A DNA stretch of 64,000 bases from Picocystis sp. L7 (Eukaryota; Chlorophyta; Picocystophyceae; Picocystales; Picocystaceae), in the NCBI GenBank assembly GCA_020975725.1, contig QXJR01000003.1, positions 124,001 through 188,000 on the forward strand, read 5' to 3'. The notes below the pieces were generated by a model. That model did not search any database, had not been told where the DNA came from, and saw nothing but the letters and a program-made list of their open reading frames with translations. The translations under genes and the position numbers were made by a program. Each line of letters opens with the position of its first letter. Position 1 is the stretch's first letter. Below, one piece after another: positions 40,401-50,858 of this stretch.

Positions 40401-43400
40401 AGTTCCTCTTCTTGTCTACAAGTGGTGCCAGGGCATAAATAATTTGACAGATGTCTGGGAAACACAGGAGGGAGAGTGCGTGGTGATGATGCAAGCCCCG
40501 TTGGAGAAAATGTTTGAGAAGGTTGATCTAACAATGCTGAATCGGCTGTTGCGTTTGATTGTGGATCACAACATTGCCGACTACATGACAGCGAAGAACA
40601 ACATAGTCGTGAGCTACAAGGACATGAGTCACACAAACTCGTATGGACTTATCCGTGGCCTTCAATTTGCATCGTTTGTTGGCCAATACTATGGACTTGT
40701 GCTAGACCTACTTTTACTTGGCCTTACTCGAGCAAGCGAAATAGCAGGGCCTCCGCAGCGCCCAAACGAGTTCCTCACGTATCAGAGTGTAGAGACCGAG
40801 ACCAGACACCCCATTCGATTGTACTCAAGGTACATAGATCGAGTACATATCCTCTTTCGATTTACCTCTGAGGAGGCAAAGGACCTGATCCAAAGATACC
40901 TGACAGAGAACCCGGACCCGAACAATGAAAATATGATAGGTTACAACAATAAGAGATGCTGGCCCAGGGATGCACGGATGCGCTTGATGAAGCACGATGT
41001 GAACTTAGGGCGGGCTGTCTTTTGGGACATGAAGAATCGTCTTCCAAGGTCTTTGACGACACTGGAATGGTCTGGATCTTTTGTTTCTGTTTATAGTCGG
41101 CACAATCCCAACCTCTTGTTCAGTATGGGTGGTTTTGAGGTCCGCATTTTGCCAAAAATCAGATCTTCAGACGTTCTAGTAAGCAAGGATGGAGTCTGGA
41201 ATTTGCAGAATGAAAACACAAAGGAACGCACAGCTCAGGCTTTCCTGAGGGTCTCTGATGAAGGGATGAAAGCATTTGAGAATCGCGTTCGCCAAATCTT
41301 GATGAGTAGTGGTAGCACAACGTTTACCAAGGTTGCCAACAAGTGGAATACTTGCCTAATTGGCCTCATGACGTATTACCGGGAGGCTGTCGTACACACT
41401 CAAGAGTTACTTGACTTGATAGTCAAGTCCGAGAACAAGATTCAGACTCGCATTAAGATAGGACTCAACTCCAAGATGCCATCAAGATTTCCACCCGTTG
41501 TCTTCTATACCCCCAAAGAGATAGGGGGGCTGGGAATGCTTAGTATGGGGCACATCCTCATTCCACAAAGTGATCTGAGGTACAGTGTGCAGACAGATAC
41601 AGGGGTTACACACTTTCGCAGTGGCATGACACATGAGGAAGATCAACTGATTCCCAATCTTTATAGATACATCCAGCCATGGGAGAGTGAATTCATTGAC
41701 TCTCAGCGTGTGTGGGCTGAGTATGCACTAAAGCGACAGGAAGCTCTGTCCCAAAACAGGCGCTTGACGCTGGAGGATTTAGAAGACAGTTGGGATCGCG
41801 GTATTCCCAGAATCAACACTTTGTTCCAGAAAGACAGGCACACACTAGCGTATGACAAAGGGTGGCGTGTTCGCACAGAGTTCAAGCAGTACACCGTCCT
41901 CCGCAATAACCCTTTCTGGTGGACTCATTGCTTGGAGAGGGGTACACTTGTGAAGATGGCAGACGGCAGGGATGTGAAGATTGAAGATGTCAAGATTGGT
42001 GACCATCTTATGGGCGACGACTGCTTTTTGCCGGACGGCATCACCATAAACCCAAGCTATCGCCCACGAAGGGTCTTGAGACTGCACTCTGGAGAGTTTG
42101 TGAAAGGGGGTAGTACACTCTTGAGGGTCGAGTTTGCAGACACAGGGCCCATCTTGCCCGAGGCTTTCGTCGTCACACCTGCACATGAACTTACGTGCAA
42201 GCTTTCTAGAATTTCCCCCAGAGTAACCAAGCCATTGGATACGCCGTTTGGTTGTTGGTCCGTAGTGTTTGTAGATCGAATGTTTATGTGTTGGACGTTC
42301 AACTTTACCGCAGATGAGTGCAACATGTTAGATGTACATGTACACTCAGCCTCTGGGGATTCAGACTTGGGTAGCCTTACAAAGGAAGCGGCATCTGTAC
42401 ACATATTCCACGATGGTGTAGAGGTGGCAGAATGCTTGAGAGGAGACGGGCCGCAAGTTTCTTTTGTGCATTTCGTTTCTCTCTTGCAGCCATTGAGGTC
42501 ATCACCACCGGCCAGAGGAGCACAGGGACCTTTGAAGGCTCCGGACCAAATTTGCAAGGAGCATGCAAGAGCATTTGCCGCCCGGCTTCTGTCAGATCCA
42601 GAAGTCTTACATGATGGTGAATTCATTGATATCACAGTTGCCCGCTGGCGGGAGCTGAACAGATCACTCCAGCGTTGCATGGGTCTTGTGCGTGCACCTG
42701 TCTTGTATGCACGTGATCTGGAACCACTGCGTCAGGAGGATCCTCTACCACTTTCTCCGTATATGGCAGGTTTGTGTCTGTCGGCCGGAGCAATAATCGA
42801 GAAGGATTATGGCCGCGCGTGCATCTGCTGCGATGAGAAGCATGATTCACTACTAAACTGGCTCTTTCAGCACTGTCATTGCCATGGTTGGGCTGTCCAA
42901 GAAGAAAACCTGGTGTTGAGTACAGACATGACTTCCCAAACCACAGTCTCTGAGGTTCAAGGAAGTTCGTGGAATCCAAAATCCTGGAGCAAGCAAGAAG
43001 AAGGGGCAAATCAGATGCTGTCAGAACGTTTATCTGGTGATGTGCAATCAAGCGCTATTGTTGGGCCTGGGGAATCGCTTACCAAAGCTTCGCTCTGCCG
43101 CTGCAGCACACCTCACCTTGTCGTGTCATGGACCGTCGAGCAATGCCAGAAAGGAAGAATGATATTAAGGCTTATAGAGCAACACCGTATCCCGCATGTC
43201 TTTCTCACCGCCTCGTTGGTAGAGCGCCGTGAGTTGCTTGCTGGAATTCTTGATGGACAGGCATGTTTAATGGCTCGTGGAATAGAAATGGAGTACAAGA
43301 TTTCCCTCCTGGAAGATCAGCAGGGTTTGTTGGAAGATACGCTCCAGCTTGCAAGATCGCTAGGTCTTGGAAACGCGCCTGTTGAAAAGAATCTGGTTGC

Positions 43401-46254
43401 AACCCTGCATGGGCCTTCCATGGCTTCTTTGGAGATTCTTCTAGATGGTCCAGGGGTTGAACTTTTGCCTACTCTCATTCCCAGAAAGTCGACCAGCATG
43501 TCAGAGAGTGTGCCAGGAAGGCCTTTCAAGGTCAGCCCTGTTGCGAACGGACCTTGGAACGGTGTTACCTTGGACGGGAACCAGCGCTTTTTGCTTGCTG
43601 ATTTTACAGTGACCCACAATTCCAGGCATGACGGCAAGCTTTGGAATCTTAACAACTACAGAACTGATGTTATCCAAGCTCTCGGAGGAGTTGAAGGCAT
43701 CTTGGAACACACACTCTTTAAAGGAACTTATTTTCCTACCTGGGAGGGGCTCTTCTGGGAAAAGGCTTCTGGCTTTGAGGAATCAATGAAGTTTAAGAAG
43801 CTAACAAATGCACAGCGTAGTGGGCTCAATCAAATTCCCAATCGTAGGTTTACATTATGGTGGTCCCCCACCATCAACAGGGCGAATGTTTATGTCGGTT
43901 TCCAAGTCCAACTGGATCTGACAGGTATCTTTATGCATGGAAAAATTCCAACACTGAAGATCAGTTTGATCCAAATTTTCAGAGCCCATTTATGGCAGAA
44001 AATTCACGAGTCCATCACAATGGATCTTTGCCAATGTTTTGATCAAGAGCTTGATGCGCTGGAGATAGAAACGGTCCAGAAGGAAACTATTCATCCTCGC
44101 AAGAGTTACAAGATGAATAGCTCCTGTGCTGACATCTTGCTTTTTGCAGTTCACAGGTGGGCCATGAGTAAACCCAGCCTATTTGGAGAGCCCAACGATG
44201 CATTCGATCAGAAGGCAGGTAACAAGTACTGGTTGGATGTACAATTGAGATGGGGTGACTTTGACTCACATGACATCGAGCGATACGTGAGAGCCAAGTT
44301 CTTGGACTACACCACGGACAACATGTCCATCTACCCTGCGCCGCACGGTGCAATGATCGGAATCGATCTGGCCTACAATTACCACTCAGCGTATGGAAAC
44401 TGGTTCCCAGGAATGAAGCCTCTCATGGTGCAGGCCATGAAGAAGATCATGAAGGCAAACCCTGCTCTTTATGTTCTTAGGGAAAGGATTCGAAAGGGAC
44501 TGCAACTGTACTCCTCGGAACCTACAGAGCCGTATTTGAGCAGCCAGAACTACGGTGATCTATTCAGCAACCAGATTATTTGGTTTGTGGACGATACCAA
44601 TGTATATCGAGTTACCATCCACAAGACATTTGAAGGTAATCTGACAACAAAACCCATCAATGGAGCTATTTTTATTTTCAATCCAAGGACTGGGCAATTG
44701 TTTTTGAAGATCATCCACACAAGTGTTTGGGCAGGACAAAAGCGATTGGGACAGCTTGCCAAGTGGAAAACAGCAGAAGAGGTGGCAGCGCTGGTCAGGA
44801 CCATGCCGATTGAAGAGCAACCAAAGCAAATCATTGTTTCGCGCAAAGGCATGCTTGACCCCCTGGAGGTCCATCTAATGGACTTCCCAAACATTGTGAT
44901 CAAAGGAACAGAGCTGCAACTTCCGTTTCAGGCAGCTCTGAAGATTGAAAAGTTCGGAGATTTGGTCTTGAAAGCCACTGAACCGCAGATGATTCTGTTC
45001 AATATCTATGACGACTGGCTCAAGAGTATATCATCCTTCACTGCTTTCTCTAGGCTTGTTCTGATTCTCAGAGCACTTCATGTTCACCAAGACAAGGCCC
45101 GGATGCTGTTACGGCCCGACAAAAGTATCATCACAGAGCCCCACCACGTGTGGCCGACTCTGACAGATGAGCAGTGGATCAAGGTGGAAGTGGCGTTAAA
45201 GGACCTTATTCTTGCGGATTATTCCAAGAAGAACAACGTCAATGTAAGCGCGTTGACTCAGACAGAAATCAGGGACATCATTCTTGGGGCCGAGATCACC
45301 CCGCCCAGCGAGCAGAGGCAAGAAGCGGCGGAACTGGAGGGCTCAAAGGAGACGGCTCAAGTCACGGCCATTACGACCAAGACCACGAACGTTCATGGCG
45401 AAGAGATGATCGTAACCACTTCTACTCCGTACGAGCAGGCACAGTTCAAGTCTAAGACGGATTGGCGTGTCAGGGCTATCAGTGCCTCCAACTTGTACCT
45501 GCGAGTGAATCACATATATGTGAACAGCGAAGACATCAAGGAAAGCGGTTACACGTATGTGCTCCCGAAGAATGTGTTGAAGAAGTTTATATGCATATCA
45601 GATCTTCGGACCCAAGTGGCAGGCTACATGTATGGCATTTCACCCCCGGACAATCCCCAGGTAAAAGAGATCCGATGCATTGTCCTTCCTCCACAGTGGG
45701 GTGATCATCAACAGGTTCATTTACCGCATCAGCTTCCGCAGCATGATTATCTGGAAGACTTGGAGCCATTGGGGTGGCTTCACACTCAGCCAAATGAACT
45801 CCCACATTTGTCCTCTTATGATTTGGTGCAGCATACCAAACTCCTAGAATCTCACAAACAGTGGGATGGCGAAACAAGTATTGTGCTACCTGTGAGCTTT
45901 ACACCTGGATCTTGCTCCCTCACAGCATACAAACTTACGCCTGCTGGGTATGAATGGGGGCGGAAAAATCGAGACAGTGCAGGAAATCCTGTTGGATACC
46001 TTCCCTCTTTCTACGAGAAAGTCCAGTTGCTGCTGTCAGACAGAATCCTGGGATTTTACATGGTTCCTGATGGAATGGTCTGGAATTACAACTTTATGGG
46101 AGTCAAGCACAGCGTTAACATGAAGTACAACATCAAGCTGTCCAACCCTAAAGAGTTCTTCCATGAGGAGCACAGACCAACGCACTTTCTCGAATTCACC
46201 TCACTTGAGGATATGGACGGGAATGAGGCAGACAGGGAGGATGTGTATGCTTGA
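37480..46254 (+). CDS. PRP8: Spliceosomal core protein PRP8 with an in-frame intein
   Basis: 2924 residues from ATG 37480 in one exon; 2360 after removal of a 564-residue intein, close to human PRP8. The sequence follows PRP8 throughout: N-terminal region ([32 protein letters not shown]), reverse-transcriptase-like core, linker ([16 protein letters not shown]), endonuclease-like part ([20 protein letters not shown]), RNase H-like domain, and C-terminal Jab1/MPN domain ending in the hallmark [11 protein letters not shown]8 organises the U5 snRNP and the spliceosome active site. The intein splits a nearly invariant segment in the linker, so protein splicing should be required for function. Convergent with XPB (36 bases between stops). 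Confidence 0.97.
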   Translation: MDAAAMASSEDMEAATREKVRGKGGQDVGRGGGDADREIREQARKWQQAHARRFGDKQQTTYVDTRKEDMPPEHVRKVMKDHGDMSSKKYRQDKRVYLGALKFVPHAVLKLLENMPMPWEQVRNVRVLYHVTGAITFVHETPKVIEPVFIAQWGTMWIMMRREKRDRRHFKRMRFPPFDDEEPPIDYEENLMDMEPLESIQLELDEEEDGPVYDWFYDHKPLIDSKYVNGPSYKKWRLDLPIMSTLYRLAGQLLSDLTDKNYFYLFQDKYFFTAKALNLAIPGGPKFEPLYRDMDAGDEDWNEFNDISKLIIRTPIRTEYRVAFPHLYNNRPRKVALANYHSPMVCFIKNDDPDLPAFYYDPLIHPIPAYKRDHRRENGLMNGNKKKPGEAMEREEDSEEDGEEFQLPHGAQPFLAAMPLYTENTSDGIVLLFAPHPFNRRSGRTRRVVDVPLVKSWYQEHCPPNQPVKVRVSYQKLLKCHVLNSLQHRPPKSLKKKNLFRNLHATKFFQTTELDWVEAGLQVCKQGYNMLNLLIHRKNLKYLHLDYNFNLKPVKTLTTKERKKSRFGNAFHLCREILRLTKLVVDANVQYRLGNVDAFQLADGLQYIFSHIGQLTGMYRYKYRLMRQIRMCKDLKHLIYYRFNTGPVGKGPGVGFWAPMWRVWLFFMRGIVPLLERWLGNLLARQFEGRNSKGVAKTVTKQRIESHFDLELRAAVMHDILDMMPEGIKQNKARTILQHLSEAWRCWKANIPWKVPGLPAPVENMILRYVKSKADWWTNVAHYNRERIRRGSTVDKTVCRKNLGRLTRLYLKAEQERQHNYLKDGPYVTPEEAVAIYTTTVHWLESRRFSPIPFPPLSYKHDTKLLILALERLKEQYTVTVRLNQQQREELGLIEQAYDNPHEALSRIKRHLLTQRAFKEMAIEFMDHYSHLVPVSEIEPLEKITDAYLDQYLWYEGDKRNLFPNWIKPSDTEPVPLLVYKWCQGINNLTDVWETQEGECVVMMQAPLEKMFEKVDLTMLNRLLRLIVDHNIADYMTAKNNIVVSYKDMSHTNSYGLIRGLQFASFVGQYYGLVLDLLLLGLTRASEIAGPPQRPNEFLTYQSVETETRHPIRLYSRYIDRVHILFRFTSEEAKDLIQRYLTENPDPNNENMIGYNNKRCWPRDARMRLMKHDVNLGRAVFWDMKNRLPRSLTTLEWSGSFVSVYSRHNPNLLFSMGGFEVRILPKIRSSDVLVSKDGVWNLQNENTKERTAQAFLRVSDEGMKAFENRVRQILMSSGSTTFTKVANKWNTCLIGLMTYYREAVVHTQELLDLIVKSENKIQTRIKIGLNSKMPSRFPPVVFYTPKEIGGLGMLSMGHILIPQSDLRYSVQTDTGVTHFRSGMTHEEDQLIPNLYRYIQPWESEFIDSQRVWAEYALKRQEALSQNRRLTLEDLEDSWDRGIPRINTLFQKDRHTLAYDKGWRVRTEFKQYTVLRNNPFWWTHCLERGTLVKMADGRDVKIEDVKIGDHLMGDDCFLPDGITINPSYRPRRVLRLHSGEFVKGGSTLLRVEFADTGPILPEAFVVTPAHELTCKLSRISPRVTKPLDTPFGCWSVVFVDRMFMCWTFNFTADECNMLDVHVHSASGDSDLGSLTKEAASVHIFHDGVEVAECLRGDGPQVSFVHFVSLLQPLRSSPPARGAQGPLKAPDQICKEHARAFAARLLSDPEVLHDGEFIDITVARWRELNRSLQRCMGLVRAPVLYARDLEPLRQEDPLPLSPYMAGLCLSAGAIIEKDYGRACICCDEKHDSLLNWLFQHCHCHGWAVQEENLVLSTDMTSQTTVSEVQGSSWNPKSWSKQEEGANQMLSERLSGDVQSSAIVGPGESLTKASLCRCSTPHLVVSWTVEQCQKGRMILRLIEQHRIPHVFLTASLVERRELLAGILDGQACLMARGIEMEYKISLLEDQQGLLEDTLQLARSLGLGNAPVEKNLVATLHGPSMASLEILLDGPGVELLPTLIPRKSTSMSESVPGRPFKVSPVANGPWNGVTLDGNQRFLLADFTVTHNSRHDGKLWNLNNYRTDVIQALGGVEGILEHTLFKGTYFPTWEGLFWEKASGFEESMKFKKLTNAQRSGLNQIPNRRFTLWWSPTINRANVYVGFQVQLDLTGIFMHGKIPTLKISLIQIFRAHLWQKIHESITMDLCQCFDQELDALEIETVQKETIHPRKSYKMNSSCADILLFAVHRWAMSKPSLFGEPNDAFDQKAGNKYWLDVQLRWGDFDSHDIERYVRAKFLDYTTDNMSIYPAPHGAMIGIDLAYNYHSAYGNWFPGMKPLMVQAMKKIMKANPALYVLRERIRKGLQLYSSEPTEPYLSSQNYGDLFSNQIIWFVDDTNVYRVTIHKTFEGNLTTKPINGAIFIFNPRTGQLFLKIIHTSVWAGQKRLGQLAKWKTAEEVAALVRTMPIEEQPKQIIVSRKGMLDPLEVHLMDFPNIVIKGTELQLPFQAALKIEKFGDLVLKATEPQMILFNIYDDWLKSISSFTAFSRLVLILRALHVHQDKARMLLRPDKSIITEPHHVWPTLTDEQWIKVEVALKDLILADYSKKNNVNVSALTQTEIRDIILGAEITPPSEQRQEAAELEGSKETAQVTAITTKTTNVHGEEMIVTTSTPYEQAQFKSKTDWRVRAISASNLYLRVNHIYVNSEDIKESGYTYVLPKNVLKKFICISDLRTQVAGYMYGISPPDNPQVKEIRCIVLPPQWGDHQQVHLPHQLPQHDYLEDLEPLGWLHTQPNELPHLSSYDLVQHTKLLESHKQWDGETSIVLPVSFTPGSCSLTAYKLTPAGYEWGRKNRDSAGNPVGYLPSFYEKVQLLLSDRILGFYMVPDGMVWNYNFMGVKHSVNMKYNIKLSNPKEFFHEEHRPTHFLEFTSLEDMDGNEADREDVYA
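41929..43620 (+). mobile_element. PRP8 intein, 564 aa, splicing motifs intact, homing endonuclease degenerate
   Basis: The intein begins at Cys ([13 protein letters not shown], block A) directly after NPFWWTH and ends [11 protein letters not shown], followed by Ser ([11 protein letters not shown]). Block B has the T-x-x-H pattern ([11 protein letters not shown]); the C-terminal His-Asn and the +1 Ser nucleophile are present. So all residues needed for splicing are visible. The middle has LAGLIDADG-type remnants: [12 protein letters not shown] (block C), HRIP (block D) and [12 protein letters not shown] (block E). The acidic residue expected in each LAGLIDADG helix end is Ala in the first and Gln in the second, so DNA cleavage is probably lost. 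In most eukaryotes I recall Gln after WWTH; the Ser here would serve splicing. Confidence 0.93.
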
Positions 46255-46290
46255 TCGTATCCTTGCAATCGGCATGCTTGTAAATTCGAT

Positions 46291-48555
46291 TCACTTCCCA
46301 TATCGTTGCTTAAACAAAGCGTGCCTAGGCTTCTTCTGCGGTGGCATTTCTTTCCTGCTTTGATACTCCATGTACAGCCCATCTGCACCAGTGAGCCTAC
46401 CAACTTGTCCTCCTGTCCGAAGAGTGGCTCGTGGCACACCATCGTCGTCCAGCCCATCATCGTCATCCATCACCTCTTCTCCTGCCTCGGCCTCGCTGGC
46501 CACCAAGCATTTGCTCAAGAGCTCCCTCTGCTCCTCGATTGTTGAGAAACCCCATTCCCGACTTTTGTCTGCGTGCTCAAGGAGATTTCTGACCACCTTG
46601 AACGCGTAACCCTGGTCCACTAAAAACTGCTGTCGCTTTGCACTGTAATACATTTCCTGGGTGTCCCTACTCACCAACGTATAAAAGAAAGCATTGAACT
46701 GAGGTCGAGCTTTGCCCGGCGGTTCTCTCTTGGCACGTAGAATGCGGCCAAGCCGCTGGGCCTCTTGTCTTCGAGAACCAGCATGGGAGCTGATCTGGAT
46801 CAAGACATTAGCTTCCGGTATGTCGATAGAGTTGTCACCCACTTTGGAGAGGAACACAGTGTTGACCTTGTCAGAGTGCTTGAAAACGTTTAGGATCTGC
46901 GTGCGTTCTGCATGTGGTGTTTTCCCGTAAATCATCGGCCGTTTCATCCTAGTAGCATACTCCTGGAGAGCAAAAATGTTGTCGCTAAACACAATGATCT
47001 TGTCCCCACGCTCACGCTCGTGGTAGTCTACAAGGAACTCACATGCACGGAACTTGTTCGGATTCATGACAAACAGGAGTCTCTGCCGGTTTGCTGAGTT
47101 GAGTACCTCCTGTTTCAAGTATTCCCGATAAAATTCCTTGGTCATCTCACACCACACCTCGATGCACTGTACGCGGGCAATATGGCCATCATTCGTCAGG
47201 TCCAGCCAGTTCGCTTCAAACAGCTTCGGTCCGATCAGGAAATTGAGATCGCCAATAAGCTCATCCTCACGGACCAAGGTGGCAGTGAGACCAAGCTTGC
47301 AGTGTGAGTTGGTAGTGGCCAACACCTTGCGAAACATCTGCGCGGGCACAACGTGGACTTCGTCCAGCAAACACAGCCCCCACTCCCGCCTCCTAATCTG
47401 AGACAATATACTCTCTGCCATGGCCGATCTCCTCCCTGAGAAACTGATCATGTTGTAGGTGCTGATGGTGACTCCAGCTCCTTCTGGCAAGTCCTCCTTG
47501 TGTACGGCCGTGAACCTCGAGATCTGGTTTTCTTTGATGTTGGTCCACAACCTGAACTGGAAACGCCACTGGTCAACGCTGACGCCGTTTGTGCAGAGAA
47601 CCAAGCAGCTTTTTCCGCACCTGACAGCAGCAGCAATGCCGGTCAAACTCTTCCCAGCTCCACATGGTAGGACGATGATTCCACTCCTTGCCCTTCCATT
47701 GCCAAACATTTTGGAGAGGGACTTTTCCTGGTACGAACGCAGCGTGGCAGTGGGGTTGAGTTCCAGACCGGCAATATCCGGATTTCTGGAGTCGTGCTTG
47801 TAGTCGTACTCTTCCAGCAGCGGAAAGTTGAGCCCTCCAGGCAAGCACCTTTGTTTGACTTGTTCCACCATGGCAGGATTGACTTCGAATGAATACATGA
47901 CCCTTTTGGCCTTGGACAGGATCAAGGCTTGCTCTTGTCGTTCCTTTTCACCTTCCACATCCATGTCTTCTTCCCCTTGTTCGTCGTTTTCACCGATTCC
48001 CACCACCTGTTGGACGTTATTCCTCGCTTCTGTGTGGAAGAAGCCGTCTGGATTGGTGTCGGCATCTGCAGGTGCTTGTATCCTGGCTTGTCCCACGGTT
48101 TCGTCCTGGGCCAGCACCCGGAGCACGTGCAGGTCGGCGCTTTCGACGAAGAATCGGTTCTGGTAGAGCACCAGCTTGGCTTTCCCGTAGTTTTCGGTGG
48201 ACACTTTGACGAATTCCACCACCGAAGCGTCCAGTTCGGTCTTGGAGAATCGTTTGAGCACGGCAATGATGGCGTCGGTTTCGAGTCCCACCGACACGGC
48301 GGCGTACAGCGAGAAGGGCGTGAGCTTGTACTCGTGCACGTGCTGCGGCCTGCACACGGGTTCCGCGACGGACACCAGGAAGTCGTACGCTGGTTTGTAC
48401 ATGGACGAGAACGCTTCCAAGAAGATGTGTCCGTCCGGACACACGTACATGGGACGGCGTTCGTGATCTGGTTTCAGCACCAGATGGGTGAAATCGCGTT
48501 CTTTTTCCTTGTCTTCCGATCCCACGTCCCTTCCACGGGTCCCAGAGGCGTCCAT
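46291..48555 (-). CDS. XPB: TFIIH helicase/translocase subunit XPB (ERCC3/Ssl2)
   Basis: 754 residues from ATG 48555, single exon. An N-terminal damage-recognition-like region (HEYKLTPFSLYAAVSVGLE) is followed by a superfamily 2 core: LRSYQEKSL, Walker A PCGAGKSLTG, DEVH box LLDEVHVVPA, motif III GLTATLVRED including the XPB-specific RED motif, and motif VI QEAQRLGRILR. The acidic/basic C-terminus ends with a KKPRH cluster. XPB opens promoter DNA during initiation and is essential for nucleotide excision repair. It is head-to-head with TRM5: the start codons are only 17 bases apart. Confidence 0.96.
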   Translation of the reverse strand: MDASGTRGRDVGSEDKEKERDFTHLVLKPDHERRPMYVCPDGHIFLEAFSSMYKPAYDFLVSVAEPVCRPQHVHEYKLTPFSLYAAVSVGLETDAIIAVLKRFSKTELDASVVEFVKVSTENYGKAKLVLYQNRFFVESADLHVLRVLAQDETVGQARIQAPADADTNPDGFFHTEARNNVQQVVGIGENDEQGEEDMDVEGEKERQEQALILSKAKRVMYSFEVNPAMVEQVKQRCLPGGLNFPLLEEYDYKHDSRNPDIAGLELNPTATLRSYQEKSLSKMFGNGRARSGIIVLPCGAGKSLTGIAAAVRCGKSCLVLCTNGVSVDQWRFQFRLWTNIKENQISRFTAVHKEDLPEGAGVTISTYNMISFSGRRSAMAESILSQIRRREWGLCLLDEVHVVPAQMFRKVLATTNSHCKLGLTATLVREDELIGDLNFLIGPKLFEANWLDLTNDGHIARVQCIEVWCEMTKEFYREYLKQEVLNSANRQRLLFVMNPNKFRACEFLVDYHERERGDKIIVFSDNIFALQEYATRMKRPMIYGKTPHAERTQILNVFKHSDKVNTVFLSKVGDNSIDIPEANVLIQISSHAGSRRQEAQRLGRILRAKREPPGKARPQFNAFFYTLVSRDTQEMYYSAKRQQFLVDQGYAFKVVRNLLEHADKSREWGFSTIEEQRELLSKCLVASEAEAGEEVMDDDDGLDDDGVPRATLRTGGQVGRLTGADGLYMEYQSRKEMPPQKKPRHALFKQRYGK

Positions 48556-48572
48556 CTTCGCTGTTGTTCCCG

Positions 48573-50060
48573 ATGCAAGGCGCAGATTCGCTCCCGACGC
48601 ACGTGCGAATGCCCACGTCCATGCCCACGTCCTCGTCGGTTAACTCGATGGTGAACATCGGGGGGAACGTAGGGGATCGAGACCCCCCTTCTGGCCCCGG
48701 AGGAGGGCAAGGGGAGGTTTCAGACGGATTCGTGGGGGAGCGGATGCGGGTGGGGGCGTGGAAGACGACGAGGAAGGCCATGGCCATGGCCAAAGAGGGA
48801 TGGAAGGAACAGTTCGTAGAGAAGGTGAAACTGGTGGGAATCCCCGTGCCCGTCGCCCAATGCAACGCCCTGCAAAAGAGGCTGAAAAAACACCTCTACG
48901 ATCGACCGAAGCGAAGGAGTGTGGTGCGAGGAACGGAACCGGAAGACGTGCGGCTGCTGCTGCTGCACGAAAGGTACGCCGAAGAGACAGAGATGCCGAA
49001 GGAAGTCGTCGAGGTCATGGAAGAACTCGGGATCGAAGGCAGGACCTACGAAGACGTCCTGGATTACGAACACTGCTCGACAGAACAGGTGCTGCAGAAA
49101 CTCTTCCCTGGGGTACAGGAGCTGCCCACTTCCTTCGAAACCGTTGGTCACATCGCACACCTCAACCTCAAAGAAGGGTTCCGAGAGCACAAAGAAATCA
49201 TCGGACAGGTCTTCCTCGACAAAAACCAGCCGCACATCCGAACCGTGGTCAACAAAGTGGGGAACATCGAGGATGAGTTCCGGATCTTCCCCATGGAAGT
49301 GCTTGCAGGAGAAAACAACACCGTCACAGAAGTGAGGCAGCACGGTAGCAGATTCAAACTAGACTACGCGAAAGTTTATTGGAACTCCAGGTTGGAGACC
49401 GAACACAAGCGCCTTGTGGAGCACTTTCGTGAAGGAGACGTCGTGTGTGACATGATGGCAGGAATTGGACCTTTTGCGGTACCTGCTGCCAGGAAAGGTT
49501 GCACAGTGTACGCCAACGATCTCAATCCTGCATCCACCCATTATCTCAGGCTCAATAGCAAGATCAACAAAGTGCAGGACAAAATCCATGCGTTCAACAT
49601 GGATGCCAGGGAATTCGTGAGGCTCCTGGTGCATCCCACTGCAGAAAGGATGCAAGAAGCAAAGGCACGACAGGGGATGCATGAAGATGGAGAGCACCTC
49701 AGAGGGGTGCTGTCAGATACACCTGAATCTGGCGTCTCCTTGGATCACGTGGTGATGAATCTACCTGCTTCTGCCGTAGAATTTTTGGATGTCTTCCAGG
49801 ATGTGGTCGATGGGCTGGAGCTGCTTGCAGGTCAGCAGCAGATGCCCAGGATTCACTGCTACTTGTTTGCGAAATCCCACGAGACAGAAGATGACATACG
49901 CAAGCGGGCAGAAGGGTTCCTTGGCGCGCGCATCAAGGATGCAACTCTCCACCTTGTCAGGAATGTCGCACCCAATAAGAACATGTTTTGCCTGAGCTTT
50001 TCTCTTCCTCGTGCTACGTGCTTCTGCGCAGGCGAGGTCAAGCGACAGAGATGCGAATGA
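48573..50060 (+). CDS. TRM5: tRNA (guanine37-N1)-methyltransferase TRM5
   Basis: 495 residues from ATG 48573; ATGs at 48651 and 48744 are reasonable alternatives because the first 60 residues are Pro/Gly/Ser-rich. The conserved core is unmistakable: IGHIAHLNLKEGFREHK, IGQVFLDKNQP, VYWNSRLETEH, the SAM site DMMAGIGPFAVPAARKG, YANDLNP, the catalytic-loop MNLPASAVEFLD and HLVRNVAPNK. TRM5 methylates N1 of G37 next to the anticodon, preventing +1 frameshifting; eukaryotic forms work in cytosol and mitochondria. An upstream start would overlap the XPB promoter, so the true 5' end is uncertain. Confidence 0.92.
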   Translation: MQGADSLPTHVRMPTSMPTSSSVNSMVNIGGNVGDRDPPSGPGGGQGEVSDGFVGERMRVGAWKTTRKAMAMAKEGWKEQFVEKVKLVGIPVPVAQCNALQKRLKKHLYDRPKRRSVVRGTEPEDVRLLLLHERYAEETEMPKEVVEVMEELGIEGRTYEDVLDYEHCSTEQVLQKLFPGVQELPTSFETVGHIAHLNLKEGFREHKEIIGQVFLDKNQPHIRTVVNKVGNIEDEFRIFPMEVLAGENNTVTEVRQHGSRFKLDYAKVYWNSRLETEHKRLVEHFREGDVVCDMMAGIGPFAVPAARKGCTVYANDLNPASTHYLRLNSKINKVQDKIHAFNMDAREFVRLLVHPTAERMQEAKARQGMHEDGEHLRGVLSDTPESGVSLDHVVMNLPASAVEFLDVFQDVVDGLELLAGQQQMPRIHCYLFAKSHETEDDIRKRAEGFLGARIKDATLHLVRNVAPNKNMFCLSFSLPRATCFCAGEVKRQRCE

Positions 50061-50113
50061 ACAGAAGGTGGTATTTGCTAGCCCACAATTTATTGCATCA
50101 GACAGGGTGGTCT

Positions 50114-50858
50114 TCAGTAGAACCTTCGCCTTTTGTTGCCTATCCTTCCGGGCCGGCTTTGTCGCCAGACCTTGAACAGAATGGTCGACAGGCGCCCAGC
50201 ATCGAAGAGCTCGCGCTCCTCTGAGGTAAGTCGTGGCAAATACTTGATGCTTTCCTCTTCGGAGATGGTCAAGCACTCTGTGAGAATACGTTGGTATCTG
50301 TCCCGAAAGCTGGATAGGACCAACATGGCAACGTCTGTTTGGTTGGTCAGGAGGGACACCTTGAGTCCCAGCTCGAAGTAATATCGGCTCCTGTCTCGAA
50401 GGTCCACACATGTTGCATCTGCCAGCAGTTCCCGTCTCACTTTTTCCCCAAAGATCTTGGGCACGGATAGGCTGACCATATTCCGAGAGGCTAGGCTGTT
50501 CGCCATCCAGAACGGCACTTCCACTTGGGATCCATCTGGGAGATCGTTCTGGTCCGTGCTCGGATCAAGCACTTGTCCCAATCCTTTGGCTCCCACTGTG
50601 AATGTCACCGGGACTCTCTGTTGGCGGGAAGAACGTCAGCTTTCCTTCCAATTGACGTTCCAGGTGCACGCGATTCATTCCGCCGCTTGTCGCTCGGTTC
50701 TATTCCGCATCTTCTGGGTCTCGGCGTGGTTCGAACGGACGCCTCGCCGTTCTCCGGTTCGCGTCATGCGCCCATCCTTTCCACCGTTCGATCCTTCGCA
50801 TAGCTTGACGCACCTCTTCGTCTTCCAGGATCGATTCTACGTCGTAGTAATTCCACAT
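50114..50858 (-). CDS. PSF3: GINS complex subunit PSF3 (GINS3), one intron
   Basis: Exon 1 50858-50814 encodes MWNYYDVESILEDEE. Exon 2 50617-50114 continues RVPVTFTVGAKGLG. The intron is GTGCGT...CAG, 196 bases, phase 0; 182 residues in total. Family signatures: the Y-Y-D-x-x-x-I-L start, LDPSTDQNDLP, VPFWMANSL, ELLADATCVDLR, and the end LFDAGRLSTILFKVWRQ. GINS binds MCM2-7 and CDC45 to form the replicative CMG helicase. Without the 15-codon first exon the protein would lack its normal N-terminus, which supports the gene model. Convergent with TRM5 (53 bases). Confidence 0.92.
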
